Assembly: GCA_014896485.1 (NCBI GenBank)
Contig: JADBKH010000013.1
Location: 23,124-87,123, forward strand
Reading direction: 5' to 3'
Source of the DNA: Bacillota bacterium
Lineage (GTDB): Bacteria > Bacillota > Bacilli > Bu12
Length of the DNA stretch: 64,000 nt
Shown here: piece after piece, positions 35,740 to 46,770 of the stretch
How positions within the stretch are numbered: position 1 is the first letter of the stretch
How the letters are laid out: every line of letters starts with the position of its first letter
Notes under the pieces: generated by a model
Database searches by the model: none
Seen by the model: only the letters and a program-made list of their open reading frames with translations
What the model was told of the DNA's origin: nothing
Made by a program: the position numbers and the translations under genes

Positions 35740-36366
35740 GTGCCGACGGTGCCGATGTTTAACATGGCCGGCGAGCAAGTCGGCCAGATCGAGCTGCCGG
35801 ATGCCCTCTTCGGGCAACCCGTGCACGAAGCGGCCATCTATGCGGCGGTCGTGGGGCAGATGAAGGCCCGACGGGCCGGAAGCGCCTCGACCAAGACTCG
35901 GGCAGAAGTGCGGGGCGGCGGGCGCAAGCCTTGGCGGCAGAAGGGGACCGGTCGGGCACGCCAGGGTTCGATCCGCGCTCCCCAGTGGAAGGGCGGAGGT
36001 GTGGTCTTTGGACCCAAGCCGCGCGTCTTTGAGAACCGCGTGCCGAAGCGTGTCCGTCGATTGGCGTTGTTGAGCGCACTGTCGTCAAAAGTGCGCGATG
36101 GTGAAATCCTGGTCGTTGATCGTCTCGAAGTCAATGAACCCAAGACCAAGCAGATGGCAACAATCTTGCGCAACCTGAAATTGGATCGCAAGGTTTTGTT
36201 GGTGCAGCCGCAAGTCGACCGCAACCTCTACCTTTCTTCACGCAACTTGCCCGGTGTCCGGCTCAGCGAGGTGCGCAACATCAATGTCGTCGACGTGCTC
36301 GATTGCGACAAACTGGTCGTTACACCGCAATCGGTCGCCCGCATGCAGGAGGTGCTTGGCGAATGA
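35740..36366 (+). CDS. rplD: 50S ribosomal protein L4
   Basis: [29 protein letters not shown]. Confidence 0.96.
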   Translation: MPTVPMFNMAGEQVGQIELPDALFGQPVHEAAIYAAVVGQMKARRAGSASTKTRAEVRGGGRKPWRQKGTGRARQGSIRAPQWKGGGVVFGPKPRVFENRVPKRVRRLALLSALSSKVRDGEILVVDRLEVNEPKTKQMATILRNLKLDRKVLLVQPQVDRNLYLSSRNLPGVRLSEVRNINVVDVLDCDKLVVTPQSVARMQEVLGE

Positions 36367-36647
36367 CGGACCCGCATGATATCATCCTCCGTCCGCTGAT
36401 TACGGAGCAGGCGACAAGTGCGTGGGAAGAGAAAGTTTACACGTTTGAGGTGGCCCGCAAAGCCAACAAGGTCGAGATTCGCAAAGCGGTGGAAGCTATT
36501 TTTGGCGTACAAGTCAAATCCGTGCGAACGAGTCATGTGCGCGGCAAGCTCCGCAGGCAGGGAAAGAATCAGGGTTATACACGTAGCTGGAAGAAGGCAC
36601 GGGTCACCTTGACCGAAGCGAGCAAGCCCATCGAGATCTTGATCTAA
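36363..36647 (+). CDS. rplW: 50S ribosomal protein L23
   Basis: [19 protein letters not shown]. Confidence 0.95.
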   Translation: MTDPHDIILRPLITEQATSAWEEKVYTFEVARKANKVEIRKAVEAIFGVQVKSVRTSHVRGKLRRQGKNQGYTRSWKKARVTLTEASKPIEILI

Positions 36648-36675
36648 TTCCTCGATGGGTGAGGAAAGGAGGGCA

Positions 36676-37512
36676 ATGGTGGGGGTTAAGAAATACAAAC
36701 CGACGTCACCGGGGCGGCGTTTCATGTCCGCGCTGACCTATGACGAGATCACAACCGATCGGCCGGAAAAGAAGCTGCTCGAGCCACTGAAAAAGTCAGG
36801 TGGCCGTAACAATCGGGGACGCGAGACGGCACGGCACCGCGGTGGCGGCCATAAGCGCATGTATCGCGTGATCGATTTTCGTCGGAATAAGGACGGCGTT
36901 CCGGCCAAGGTGCTGACCATTGAATACGATCCCAATCGCAGCGCCAACATCGCATTGGTGCGGTATGCGGACGGGGAAAAGCGCTACATCCTGGCTCCGA
37001 TTGGGCTGAAAGTCGGCGAGACCATTGCCAACGGCTCCCAGGCAGAGATTCGCGTGGGGAATGCGCTTCCGCTGGCGAACATCCCTGTCGGCACCACCAT
37101 CCACAACATTGAGCTCAAGCCCGGCAAGGGCGGACAAATGGTCCGCGCAGCCGGTGAGTCGGCCCAATTGGTTGCCAAAGAGGGCCGTTACGCCACCGTG
37201 CGCCTGCCTTCCGGAGAGATGCGCATGGTCTTGTTGACCTGCCGGGCAACCATCGGGCAGGTCGGCAACACCGATTGGGAAAACATCAACCTGGGGAAGG
37301 CGGGCCGTGCACGCCATCTGGGCATTCGTCCGCATGTGCGTGGCACGGTCATGAACCCTGTCGACCACCCGCATGGTGGTGGTGAAGGGCGAGCGCCGAT
37401 CGGACGCAAATCACCGATGACTCCTTGGGGCAAACCGACGTTGGGATACAAAACGCGCAAGAAACACAAGACGTCTGACAAGTTTATCGTCCGGCGCCGT
37501 GGTAAAAAGTGA
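36676..37512 (+). CDS. rplB: 50S ribosomal protein L2
   Basis: [15 protein letters not shown]...[32 protein letters not shown]. Confidence 0.97.
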   Translation: MVGVKKYKPTSPGRRFMSALTYDEITTDRPEKKLLEPLKKSGGRNNRGRETARHRGGGHKRMYRVIDFRRNKDGVPAKVLTIEYDPNRSANIALVRYADGEKRYILAPIGLKVGETIANGSQAEIRVGNALPLANIPVGTTIHNIELKPGKGGQMVRAAGESAQLVAKEGRYATVRLPSGEMRMVLLTCRATIGQVGNTDWENINLGKAGRARHLGIRPHVRGTVMNPVDHPHGGGEGRAPIGRKSPMTPWGKPTLGYKTRKKHKTSDKFIVRRRGKK

Positions 37513-37527
37513 GGAGGTGAGCGGTAG

Positions 37528-37812
37528 ATGGGTCGTTCGTTGAAGAAGGGGCCTTTTGCCGACGAATCCCTGTTGAAAAAGGTCCGAATGCTCAACGAGA
37601 CCAACGAAAAACGGGTGATCAAGACCTGGTCGCGGCGCTCGACCATCTTTCCCGAGATGGTGGGCCATACTATCGCGGTTCATGATGGTCGGAAGCATGT
37701 GCCGGTCTATATCACGGAAGACATGGTCGGGCACAAATTGGGCGAATTTGCACCGACACGGACCTTCCGTGGACACGTGGCCCGGGCAGAGCGTTCGACG
37801 GGACGCCGGTAA
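37528..37812 (+). CDS. rpsS: 30S ribosomal protein S19
   Basis: [19 protein letters not shown]...[23 protein letters not shown]. Confidence 0.96.
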   Translation: MGRSLKKGPFADESLLKKVRMLNETNEKRVIKTWSRRSTIFPEMVGHTIAVHDGRKHVPVYITEDMVGHKLGEFAPTRTFRGHVARAERSTGRR

Positions 37813-37848
37813 CGGCTTCTCTGAAGAGCCTAAGGAAGGGAGGTTTTC

Positions 37849-38334
37849 ATGGCACGGGAAGCAGCAACATCTGACAAGCAGGCACGTGCGGTTGCCCGGT
37901 TCGTCCGCATTGCACCGCGCAAAGCTCGGCTGTGCGTCGATCTTATCCGCGGAAAACAGGTCGATGAAGCGCTCGCCATCTTGCGGTTTACTCCCAAGGC
38001 AGCAGCGCCCATCGTCGCGGACGTCATCGCCTCGGCAGCGGCCAACGCCGAGCATAACCTCGGTTTGGATCGGCAACGTCTGGTGATCAAAACGGCTTAT
38101 GTCGATGGCGGTCCCAGTTTGAAACGCTATATTCCACGGGCGATGGGGCGCGCTTCACAGATTCTCAAACGCACCAGCCACATTACCGTGATCGTGGAAG
38201 AGAGTGCGCGCCTTCCTCGGCCGTCCGCTGCCCAGCGCAACCGCAGAACAGCACGTCGGACAGCTGCGGCAGCACCGGCAGAAACGGCAACTGTACCGTC
38301 CGAAAAGCCAGCCGAAGGGACCAATGAAGCGTAA
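37849..38334 (+). CDS. rplV: 50S ribosomal protein L22
   Basis: [31 protein letters not shown]. Confidence 0.95.
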   Translation: MAREAATSDKQARAVARFVRIAPRKARLCVDLIRGKQVDEALAILRFTPKAAAPIVADVIASAAANAEHNLGLDRQRLVIKTAYVDGGPSLKRYIPRAMGRASQILKRTSHITVIVEESARLPRPSAAQRNRRTARRTAAAAPAETATVPSEKPAEGTNEA

Positions 38335-38376
38335 GTTGGGTTGCCTTGACAAGCAGAACAGGAAGGAGATGTTGTC

Positions 38377-39051
38377 TTGGGGCAGAAGATCCATCCAATC
38401 GGTTTCCGCATCGGCGTGATCCGCGATTGGGAATCCAAATGGTATGCGGATCAGGATTTTGACAAACTGCTGCAGGAAGACGAGCAGATTCGTACATTTA
38501 TCCGTAGTCGTCTGCGCGATGCCGCTGTCTCGACGATTGAGATCGAACGTGCCGCCGCCCGCGTCAATGTGGTGATTCACACGGCAAAACCGGGAATGGT
38601 GATCGGCAAGGGAGGCAGCGAGGTCGAGAATCTCCGCCGGGCGCTCTCTGAGCAGACCGGCAAACGGGTGCACATCGATATCGCGGAGATCCGCCACCCT
38701 GAATTGGATGCGCAGCTGGTTGCGGAAGGTATTGCCCAGCAGATCGAGCGCCGCGTTTCCTACCGCCGGGCCATGAAACAGGCGATCCAGCGGACAATCC
38801 GCGCTGGCGCGAAGGGCATCCGCACCAACGTGGCCGGACGGTTGGGTGGTGCCGAGATCGCCCGTCGCGAGTGGTACGTGGAGGGCACCGTTCCCATGCA
38901 GACACTGCGTGCCGACATCGATTTTGGTTTCGCGGAGGCACGTACGACGTACGGTCGGATTGGCGTCAAAGTGTGGATTTATCGCGGGGATGTCCTTCCG
39001 GAGCGCAAGGCGACAGCGGCTCGGCCTGCGGAAACGGAGGTCGTACAGTAA
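38377..39051 (+). CDS. rpsC: 30S ribosomal protein S3
   Basis: TTG start; [25 protein letters not shown]. Confidence 0.96.
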   Translation: MGQKIHPIGFRIGVIRDWESKWYADQDFDKLLQEDEQIRTFIRSRLRDAAVSTIEIERAAARVNVVIHTAKPGMVIGKGGSEVENLRRALSEQTGKRVHIDIAEIRHPELDAQLVAEGIAQQIERRVSYRRAMKQAIQRTIRAGAKGIRTNVAGRLGGAEIARREWYVEGTVPMQTLRADIDFGFAEARTTYGRIGVKVWIYRGDVLPERKATAARPAETEVVQ

Positions 39052-39053
39052 TC

Positions 39054-39485
39054 ATGTTGATGCCAAAGCGTACCAAGTACCGCAAGGTCCAGCGGGGGCG
39101 CATGAAAGGAAAGGCGAAGGCTGGAACAGAGATCAATTTTGGCGAGTGGGGCTTGATTGCGCTCGGAAGCGCCTGGATCACCAATCGCCAGATAGAAGCA
39201 GCGCGTATTGCCATCACCCGACACGTGCGTCGTGGGGGAAAGTTGTGGATTCGTATTTTTCCCGACAAGCCGATCACCAAAAAACCTGCCGAAACCCGGA
39301 TGGGCTCTGGAAAGGGCAATCCAGAAGGATGGGTTGCTGTGGTCAAACCGGGACGGGTGATGTTCGAGCTTGCCGGCGTTCCAGACGACGTGGCCAAGGA
39401 GGCCTTGCGGCTCGCTTCCCATAAGCTGCCGATCAAGTGCAAGATCGTCCAGCGCGAAGGAGTTGAGGAGGCTCATGAAGGTTAA
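39054..39485 (+). CDS. rplP: 50S ribosomal protein L16
   Basis: [34 protein letters not shown]. Confidence 0.96.
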   Translation: MLMPKRTKYRKVQRGRMKGKAKAGTEINFGEWGLIALGSAWITNRQIEAARIAITRHVRRGGKLWIRIFPDKPITKKPAETRMGSGKGNPEGWVAVVKPGRVMFELAGVPDDVAKEALRLASHKLPIKCKIVQREGVEEAHEG

Positions 39486-39684
39486 AGCAGTGCTCGACGA
39501 ATTGCGCGAGCTGAGTGACGAGCAACTGGAGAAGCGCGTGAAGGATCTGAAGGAGGAACTCTTCAACCTTCGCTTCCAAGCCGCAACGGCCCAGTTGGAA
39601 AATCCAGCGCGGATTCGTCAAGTACGTAAGATGATTGCTCGGGTCCGTACGATTCAGACAGAGCGCAAGATGGGCATTCAGTAA
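39475..39684 (+). CDS. rpmC: 50S ribosomal protein L29
   Basis: [52 protein letters not shown]. Confidence 0.95.
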   Translation: MKVKAVLDELRELSDEQLEKRVKDLKEELFNLRFQAATAQLENPARIRQVRKMIARVRTIQTERKMGIQ

Positions 39685-39693
39685 GGAGGGAAG

Positions 39694-39993
39694 ATGGTGG
39701 AGCAAGCCCAGGCAAGTGAGGGGGCGCAGCAAACGCCCAATCGCACGAACAAACGGCGGCAACTGATCGGAACTGTCGTCAGCGACAAGATGGAAAAGAC
39801 CGTCGTCGTGCGTGTGGAACGTTTAATCGAGCATTCGAAGTATCACAAGCGGTTGCGCCGCAGCAAGAAATACAAGGCCCATGATGAAAACAACCGCTGT
39901 CATGTCGGCGATCAGGTGCGGATCGAAGAGACACGCCCCTTGTCCAAGGAGAAGCGCTGGCGTGTCGTCGAGATTCTGCGGACATCCATCTAG
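39694..39993 (+). CDS. rpsQ: 30S ribosomal protein S17
   Basis: [42 protein letters not shown]. Confidence 0.95.
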   Translation: MVEQAQASEGAQQTPNRTNKRRQLIGTVVSDKMEKTVVVRVERLIEHSKYHKRLRRSKKYKAHDENNRCHVGDQVRIEETRPLSKEKRWRVVEILRTSI

Positions 39994-40007
39994 AGGGAGG
40001 TGACGCT

Positions 40008-40376
40008 GTGATTCAGCAAGAGACGCGCCTTCGCGCCGCAGACAACACAGGTGCGCGCGAACTCCTGTGTATCCGTGTGCTCGGTGGATCACGGCGCAAG
40101 TGGGGGAATATCGGCGATGTCATCATTGCCTCGGTGAAAAATGCTACGCCCGGAGGCGTTGTAAAAAAAGGCGATGTCGTACGTGCGGTTATCGTGCGGA
40201 CGAAAAGCGGTGTACGGCGAAAGGACGGTTCGTACATTTCCTTCGATGAAAATGCGGCAGTGTTGATCGGTGCAGACGGTACGCCCCGGGGCACCCGTAT
40301 CTTTGGCCCTGTCGCCCGCGAGTTGCGGGAACGCAACTTCATGAAGATCATCTCGTTGGCACCGGAAGTGCTTTAA
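40008..40376 (+). CDS. rplN: 50S ribosomal protein L14
   Basis: [28 protein letters not shown]. Confidence 0.96.
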   Translation: MIQQETRLRAADNTGARELLCIRVLGGSRRKWGNIGDVIIASVKNATPGGVVKKGDVVRAVIVRTKSGVRRKDGSYISFDENAAVLIGADGTPRGTRIFGPVARELRERNFMKIISLAPEVL

Positions 40377-40411
40377 AGCCAGCGGGGAATGCAGTGGAAG
40401 GGAGGGTGCCT

Positions 40412-40741
40412 GTGAAAGCGCGTCATCTGCACGTCCGCAAAGAGGATACGGTCGAAGTGATCTCGGGCAAAGATCGGGGCAAGCGAGGGCGTGTCTTGGT
40501 GGCCTATCCGGCCAAGGAACGTGTGCTGGTGGAAGGCGTCAACCAAATCAAACGCCATACCAAGCCCAACCCGGCTTATCCCAAGGGCGGTATCATTACC
40601 AAAGAGGCGCCGATCCACGTCTCCAACGTCATGATTGTCTGCAAGCACTGCAACCGGCGGACGCGGATTGCACACCGCTTCCTGGACGATGGCAAAAAGA
40701 TTCGGGTCTGTAAGCATTGTGGGCAGTCTTTAGACGACTAG
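40412..40741 (+). CDS. rplX: 50S ribosomal protein L24
   Basis: KEDTVEVISGKDRGKRGRVLVAYPAKERVLVEGVN. Confidence 0.95.
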   Translation: MKARHLHVRKEDTVEVISGKDRGKRGRVLVAYPAKERVLVEGVNQIKRHTKPNPAYPKGGIITKEAPIHVSNVMIVCKHCNRRTRIAHRFLDDGKKIRVCKHCGQSLDD

Positions 40742-40761
40742 AAATTCCAATGGGGAGGTGA

Positions 40762-41334
40762 ATGAGGGTGGCAGCAGTAGAAGAGAAACCTGAGCCAAGG
40801 CTGAAGCAACAGTATGAGCAGGCGGTGGTCCCTGCGCTGATGCAGCGTTTTAGCTACAAGAACCCGATGCAGGTGCCACGTCTCGAGAAGATCGTGATCA
40901 ACATGGGCGTTGGGGAAGCGGTCCAAACACCGAAGGCCCTGGATGCGGCGATGGAGCAACTGACTTTGATCGCCGCCCAAAAGCCGGTTGTCACCCGGGC
41001 ACGGAAATCGATTGCCGGCTTCCACCTGCGGGCAGGCATGCCGATTGGGCTGAAAGTTACCTTGCGCGGAGATCGTCTCTGGTATTTCATAGATAGGCTG
41101 ATCTCGGTGGCCATGCCTCGTATCCGCGATTTTCGTGGCGTTTCGCCGCGGGCTTTTGACGGACGTGGTAATTACACCATGGGATTGAAGGAGCAGCTCG
41201 TTTTTCCAGAGATCGACTACGACCAAATCGATCGCGTGCGTGGGATGGACATCATCTTTGTCACGACGGCCAAGACGGATGAAGAGGCCCGAGTGTTGCT
41301 AGAGCAGCTCGGTATTCCCTTCGCCGCGCGGTAA
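40762..41334 (+). CDS. rplE: 50S ribosomal protein L5
   Basis: [30 protein letters not shown]. Confidence 0.96.
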   Translation: MRVAAVEEKPEPRLKQQYEQAVVPALMQRFSYKNPMQVPRLEKIVINMGVGEAVQTPKALDAAMEQLTLIAAQKPVVTRARKSIAGFHLRAGMPIGLKVTLRGDRLWYFIDRLISVAMPRIRDFRGVSPRAFDGRGNYTMGLKEQLVFPEIDYDQIDRVRGMDIIFVTTAKTDEEARVLLEQLGIPFAAR

Positions 41335-41362
41335 ATCCAAACCAGGAAGGGAGGCTCTGATC

Positions 41363-41767
41363 ATGAACCTGTCGGATCCGATTGCCGATATGCTCACCCG
41401 TATTCGCAATGCCAATGCCGTTCGCCACGAAAACGTCGACATTCCCTACTCTAAGATCAAAGGTGCCATCGCTGAGATCCTCAAGCAGGAAGGTTTTGTC
41501 CGCGAGATCGAGGTGATGCCTGCCAAGCAAGGGGCGGGGAAGGTGATGCAGCTAAAGCTCAACTACGGACCCAACCGCGAGCAGGTCATTACGGGACTCA
41601 AGCGCATCTCCAAACCCGGGTTGCGTGTCTACGCGGGCAAAGACGAGCTTCCTCGCGTGCTGGGCGGCTTGGGTGTGGCCATTCTGTCCACTTCGCAAGG
41701 GATACTGACAGACAAAGAGTGCCGCAGGCGGGGTATCGGCGGAGAAGTGCTCTGCTACGTCTGGTAA
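41363..41767 (+). CDS. rpsH: 30S ribosomal protein S8
   Basis: [33 protein letters not shown]. Confidence 0.96.
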   Translation: MNLSDPIADMLTRIRNANAVRHENVDIPYSKIKGAIAEILKQEGFVREIEVMPAKQGAGKVMQLKLNYGPNREQVITGLKRISKPGLRVYAGKDELPRVLGGLGVAILSTSQGILTDKECRRRGIGGEVLCYVW

Positions 41768-41784
41768 CCGAAAGGAGGTAAACC

Positions 41785-42324
41785 GTGTCACGTATTGGGC
41801 GACAACCCATTCCTCTGCCGCAAGGGGTTGAAGTGACCGTCGATGGTCACACCGTGACGGTCAAAGGACCAAAGGGAACCTTGACCCGCACTATCCACCC
41901 CAACATGCGCGTCTTTGTAGAAGATGGCACACTGCGGGTGGAACGGCCCAACGACGAACGTCAAAACCGGGCCCTGCACGGAACGAGCCGTGCGATCCTT
42001 GCCAACATGGTGCAAGGGGTCACACAAGGCTATCAGAAGAACCTCGAGTTGGTGGGCGTCGGCTATCGTGCAGCAAAAAATGGAAACACCATCACCCTTT
42101 CCGTCGGCTTTTCTCATCCAGTGGTCATTCCTGCGGAGGATGGGATCCAGTTCGATGTGCCCAATCCGACGCACATTACGGTCTCGGGGATCGACAAAGA
42201 GCAAGTCGGAGAGGTTTCGGCGAAGATACGCAGCGTACGGCCACCGGAACCGTATAAGGGCAAGGGTATCCGCTACGAGGGTGAGCACGTTCGGAGCAAA
42301 GTCGGCAAAACCGGCAAACGGTAA
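41785..42324 (+). CDS. rplF: 50S ribosomal protein L6
   Basis: [33 protein letters not shown]. Confidence 0.96.
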   Translation: MSRIGRQPIPLPQGVEVTVDGHTVTVKGPKGTLTRTIHPNMRVFVEDGTLRVERPNDERQNRALHGTSRAILANMVQGVTQGYQKNLELVGVGYRAAKNGNTITLSVGFSHPVVIPAEDGIQFDVPNPTHITVSGIDKEQVGEVSAKIRSVRPPEPYKGKGIRYEGEHVRSKVGKTGKR

Positions 42325-42353
42325 GCAGAGATCATGGAAGGAGGTGCGCAGCG

Positions 42354-42539
42354 ATGGCCAAAAAGTCTTTGATCGTCAAAGCCCAGCGTCCCCCAAAATA
42401 TGCAGTGCGCAGCTATACGCGCTGCCAGCGGTGTGGACGTCCCCATTCGGTCTATCGCAAATTCGGGTTGTGTCGCATTTGCCTGCGTGAGCTGGCACAC
42501 CGGGGAGATATCCCGGGGATGACCAAATCATCGTGGTAA
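42354..42539 (+). CDS. rpsZ: 30S ribosomal protein S14, zinc (type Z) form
   Basis: [61 protein letters not shown]; CxxC...CxxC. Confidence 0.96.
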   Translation: MAKKSLIVKAQRPPKYAVRSYTRCQRCGRPHSVYRKFGLCRICLRELAHRGDIPGMTKSSW

Positions 42540-42555
42540 GAGAGGAGTGTAGGGT

Positions 42556-42924
42556 GTGATCAAGAAAGGAAGCCGCGAAGAGGCACGACAGCACAGGCAC
42601 CGGAGGGTGCGCAAGCGCGTCGTCGGCACACCTGAGCGCCCGCGCCTGTCGGTCTATCGCAGCAATGAACATATCTACGCCCAAATTATCGATGACGAAA
42701 GCAGCCGCACGCTGTGTGCCGCGTCGACGATCGACAGGGAGTTGCGCGGCAAGCTCGCATCTGGATCCAACGTGGATGCGGCGCGTGCCGTCGGGAACCT
42801 GTTGGCCCAGCGGGCGGTCGCCAAAGGAATTTCCAAGGTCGCTTTCGATCGTGGTGGGTATCTCTACCACGGACGGGTGGCCGCGTTGGCTGAGGCTGCG
42901 CGCGAGGGTGGCTTGGACTTTTAG
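42556..42924 (+). CDS. rplR: 50S ribosomal protein L18
   Basis: [33 protein letters not shown]. Confidence 0.95.
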   Translation: MIKKGSREEARQHRHRRVRKRVVGTPERPRLSVYRSNEHIYAQIIDDESSRTLCAASTIDRELRGKLASGSNVDAARAVGNLLAQRAVAKGISKVAFDRGGYLYHGRVAALAEAAREGGLDF

Positions 42925-42967
42925 AGGAGCGTTCCAAAAAGCAAGCAAACTGAAAGGAGTGAGTGAT

Positions 42968-43471
42968 CTGGCTCGCATCAATCCACAGGGGTTGGAACTG
43001 GAAGAGTTTGTGGTGAGCGTGAATCGTGTGGCGAAGGTCGTCAAGGGTGGAAAACGGTTCAGCTTCTCTGCGTTGGTTGTCGTTGGTGATCGGGCAGGGC
43101 ATGTCGGGTTGGGGCTGGGCAAAGCGAGTGAAGTGCCCGAAGCGATCCGCAAGGGCGCCGAAGTTGCCAAAAAGTCGTTGATCCGCGTGCCCTTGCGCGG
43201 TTCGACCATCCCGCACAACGTCATCGGACTCTTCGGATCTGCCCAGGTGCTACTCAAGCCGGCCTCTGAAGGTACGGGGCTGATCGCAGGAGGGGCTGCA
43301 CGTCTGGTGATGGAGGCGGCAGGGATCAAGGACGTTTTGACCAAGTCGCTCGGTTCGAGCAATCCGATCAATGTCGCACAAGCAGCGATGGATGGCCTGC
43401 GCCGCCTGAAGACACCTGATGAGGTGGCCAAACTGCGGGGCAAGACCCTGCAGGAAGTTTTGTTCGGCTGA
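42968..43471 (+). CDS. rpsE: 30S ribosomal protein S5, probable CTG start
   Basis: (M)[43 protein letters not shown] at 42968 sits 8-9 nt after AAAGGAG. Confidence 0.92.
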   Translation: MARINPQGLELEEFVVSVNRVAKVVKGGKRFSFSALVVVGDRAGHVGLGLGKASEVPEAIRKGAEVAKKSLIRVPLRGSTIPHNVIGLFGSAQVLLKPASEGTGLIAGGAARLVMEAAGIKDVLTKSLGSSNPINVAQAAMDGLRRLKTPDEVAKLRGKTLQEVLFG

Positions 43472-43488
43472 AGGGAGGGTGGAGAAGA

Positions 43489-43928
43489 TGCGCCTGAATG
43501 AACTCCATGCACCGGAAGGCGCGCGTCATGCCAAAAAGCGTGTTGGCCGGGGAATCGGAAGTGGCCACGGGAAAACGGCGGGGCGCGGCACCAAAGGACA
43601 AGGTGCCCGCTCAGGCGGCAATGTGCGCCCGGGCTTTGAGGGCGGGCAGATGCCGATCACGCGCCGTTTGCCGAAACGGGGCTTCAAGAATCCCAACCAC
43701 AAGGAGTATGTTGCTGTCAATGTCGGCAGGCTCGAACGGTTTGATGCGGGTACGGTGGTAACCCCCCAACTGTTGTTGCAGGAGCGGGTAGTCAGTCGGT
43801 TGGCAGACGGCATCAAAATTCTTGGCGGTGGTGAAATTAGCAAGCCATTGACGGTGCAGGCGGCGGCTTTCTCAGAGACGGCCGCTGCAAAAATTGCGGC
43901 AGCCGGTGGCAAGGCTGAGGTGATCTGA
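43489..43928 (+). CDS. rplO: 50S ribosomal protein L15
   Basis: [44 protein letters not shown]. Confidence 0.96.
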
Positions 43929-45227
43929 GTGTGGGAGACCTTCGGCAACCTCTTTCGCGTTCCAGAACTGCGTAGACGGTTGTTGGCCACCCTGGGGCTG
44001 TTGGTCATCTTTCGGATCGGTTCCAACATCGCCGTGCCCAATGTCGATCCCTCGGTGATCGCCCAGGCATCGTCGCAAAACGGCGGCATTCTCGCCTTCA
44101 TGGATGCGCTTTCCGGTGGTGCGCTTTCGCGCATGTCAATCTTTGCCATGAGCGTCTATCCATACGTGACCGCCTCCATCATCGTGCAGCTGCTGTCGAT
44201 GGACGTCATCCCGACCTTGACCGAATGGGCACGTGAGGGGGAGGCGGGCCGGCGCCGGTTAACCCAGTTGACCCGTTACTTGACCGCTATCTTGGGAGCC
44301 GTTCAGGCAGCCGGCTTTACCTTCGGGTATTTTCGCACCCTGTTTGGCGCCAACATCGTCGTCGATCAGAGCGTCTTTGGTTACGCAGAAGTCATCCTGG
44401 CGTTGACGGCCGGAACGGTCTTGCTAATGTGGTTGGGCGAAATGATCACCGAATACGGCATTGGCAATGGCATCTCGATCGTGATCATGGCGGGTATCGT
44501 CTCCCGTGTACCCGCTTATTTGCAGTCGATCTACCAGACTTGGTACGCGGGCAACCAGCCGCAATTGGCCTTGCACATCGCTTTTGGCGTGATCTTGGTG
44601 GTCATTGCGGTCTTGGTTGTCGCCGGGGTCGTCTACATGCACGAGGGTGTGCGGCGTATCCCGGTACAATACAGTCGGCGTGTGGTCGGGCGCAGGATGT
44701 ATGCAGGACAGCAAACCCACATCCCAATCAAGGTGAATGCTTCCGGCGTTATCCCGATCATCTTTGCCTCGTCGTTGCTCTATGTGCCGGTGATCATTGC
44801 GGCCTTTTTCCCCAATCATGGCTGGGCGACTTGGATCGGCGCAAACTTAAACTTTCAAGGCGCGTTCTATAACGTGCTGTATGCCCTGCTCATCGTCGGG
44901 TTTACCTTTTTCTACACCTATGTGCAGATCAACCCGATGCAACTGGCCGACGACATGAAAAAGTACGGCGGATTTATCCCCGGGGTGCGACCGGGACGTC
45001 CGACGGAACAGTACATTACACGCATCATGAACCGTATCACCGTCGCCGGTGCCGTTTTTCTGGCAGTGATCGCCATTATCCCCTCCCTGTTCATCGGAGT
45101 GACCGGATTGACGGCGGTTTACTTTGGAGGCACTGCGCTGCTGATCATGGTGGGGGTCACGCTGGATACGATGAAGCAGTTGGAAGGCCAGCTCGTCATG
45201 CGCCACTACCACGGCTTCATCCGTTAG
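43929..45227 (+). CDS. secY: Preprotein translocase subunit SecY
   Basis: Polytopic membrane protein; SIFAMSVYPYVTASIIVQLLSMDVIPTLTEWAREGEAGRRR. Confidence 0.96.
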   Translation: MWETFGNLFRVPELRRRLLATLGLLVIFRIGSNIAVPNVDPSVIAQASSQNGGILAFMDALSGGALSRMSIFAMSVYPYVTASIIVQLLSMDVIPTLTEWAREGEAGRRRLTQLTRYLTAILGAVQAAGFTFGYFRTLFGANIVVDQSVFGYAEVILALTAGTVLLMWLGEMITEYGIGNGISIVIMAGIVSRVPAYLQSIYQTWYAGNQPQLALHIAFGVILVVIAVLVVAGVVYMHEGVRRIPVQYSRRVVGRRMYAGQQTHIPIKVNASGVIPIIFASSLLYVPVIIAAFFPNHGWATWIGANLNFQGAFYNVLYALLIVGFTFFYTYVQINPMQLADDMKKYGGFIPGVRPGRPTEQYITRIMNRITVAGAVFLAVIAIIPSLFIGVTGLTAVYFGGTALLIMVGVTLDTMKQLEGQLVMRHYHGFIR

Positions 45228-45281
45228 GGGTGTAGTGGACACGTGCGTGATGCGCGGATCGAACAGAAAGCGAGGTCGCCG

Positions 45282-45935
45282 ATGCAACTTGTGTTGATGG
45301 GACCACCGGGAGCGGGAAAAGGCACGCAGGGTCCATGGATTGCAGAAGCATACCAACTTCCGATCGTGGCAACCGGAGATATGTTCCGTGAAGCGGTGGC
45401 AGCAGGCACCGAGCTGGGAAAGCTCGCCAAGTCCTACATGGATCGCGGCGCCTATGTTCCGGACGAAGTAACGGTGGGCATTGTCCGGGAGCGCTTGTCA
45501 CAACCCGATTGTGCCAAAGGGTTTGTGCTCGACGGTTTTCCGAGGACGGCTGCTCAGGCCGAGGCGTTGGACCGTATCCTCGCAGAACAGCATCGTCAAC
45601 TGACGCTCGTGCTCTACTTTGACGTCCCCCAAGAAGCGCTGCTGGAAAGGCTTTCCGGTCGGTGGGTCTGCCGGCAGTGTGGGGCGACCTATCATGTGCG
45701 CTTCCATCCGCCGCAGCAAAGCGGACGCTGTGACAAGTGCGGAGGCGAACTCTACCAGCGCCCTGACGATACCCGTGAGACTGCGTTGCACCGGCTGGAG
45801 GTCTACGAGCAGGAAACCGCCTCACTGCGCTCACTCTACGAAGCACGCGGATTGTTGCGCCGCATCGATGCGGAAGCGCCGATCGAGCAAGTACGACAGC
45901 AGGTGCGCGACGTCCTGGAGGAGGTCGATCGTTGA
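45282..45935 (+). CDS. adk: Adenylate kinase
   Basis: MQLVLMGPPGAGKGTQ; zinc-type LID CRQCGATYH...CDKCGGELYQR. Confidence 0.96.
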   Translation: MQLVLMGPPGAGKGTQGPWIAEAYQLPIVATGDMFREAVAAGTELGKLAKSYMDRGAYVPDEVTVGIVRERLSQPDCAKGFVLDGFPRTAAQAEALDRILAEQHRQLTLVLYFDVPQEALLERLSGRWVCRQCGATYHVRFHPPQQSGRCDKCGGELYQRPDDTRETALHRLEVYEQETASLRSLYEARGLLRRIDAEAPIEQVRQQVRDVLEEVDR

Positions 45936-46681
45936 TCATCCTCAAAACCGCCGAGGAGATCGAGAAGATGCGCAAAGCCGGGCGCGTGACCGCTGGAATG
46001 CTCGATGCAGTCGGGCGTGCCGTACGTCCCGGTATCACTACAGAAGAACTCGATGAAATTGCGGCAGATTTTCTGCGCGGTCAAGGTGCAAAACCTTCCT
46101 TTCTCGGCTTCGAAGGGTATCCCAAAACCATTTGCACCTCCGTCAATGAAGAAGTGGTTCACGGCATTCCGGGCCCCCGCGTCCTCCGCGAAGGCGACAT
46201 TGTCAGCGTCGATGCCGGTGCGATTGTCGATGGCTATCAGGGAGATGCAGCGCGTACTTTTGCCGTCGGTTTCATTGATCCCCAGGCACAGAAGTTGATT
46301 GAAGTCACCGAAAAGGCGATGTACATCGGCATCAGCCAAGCCAAACCCGGGGTCCATCTGGGAGACGTTGGGTACGCCATCCAGCAATACGTAGAAGCGC
46401 AGGGCTTTGGCGTGGTTCGGGAGTATGTGGGACATGGGATCGGCACGGAAATGCACGAAGATCCACCCGTTCCCAACTACGGCCGTCCGGGTCGGGGCCT
46501 GCGCTTGCGTGCTGGGATGTGTATCTGCATCGAACCGATGGTCACCGCAGGAGATCCAGCCGTGCGATTGTTGGCCGACGGTTGGACAGCGGTCACCCAA
46601 GATGGATCGTGGGCGGCACATTTCGAGCATTCGTTGGCCATTCTGCCAGAGGGCGCAGAGATTCTTACGCAGCTGACATGA
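45932..46681 (+). CDS. map: Methionine aminopeptidase type I
   Basis: TTG start; MIILKTAEEIEKMRKAGRV...VDAGAIVDGYQGDAART...GHGIGTEMHEDPPVPNYG. Confidence 0.95.
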   Translation: MIILKTAEEIEKMRKAGRVTAGMLDAVGRAVRPGITTEELDEIAADFLRGQGAKPSFLGFEGYPKTICTSVNEEVVHGIPGPRVLREGDIVSVDAGAIVDGYQGDAARTFAVGFIDPQAQKLIEVTEKAMYIGISQAKPGVHLGDVGYAIQQYVEAQGFGVVREYVGHGIGTEMHEDPPVPNYGRPGRGLRLRAGMCICIEPMVTAGDPAVRLLADGWTAVTQDGSWAAHFEHSLAILPEGAEILTQLT

Positions 46682-46741
46682 ACAGGCGAAAGTTCGGCCG
46701 ATGCGCTGTCAGGAGGCGCGCACAAGCCTGTTTGCGCTGTT

Positions 46742-46770
46742 TTGCTTGATTGCGTCAAGTGTGCTAAGAT
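46742..46770 (+). promoter_or_regulatory. Candidate sigmaA-like promoter upstream of infA
   Basis: TTGCTT (46742-46747), 17 nt, TAAGAT (46765-46770). Confidence 0.5.
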
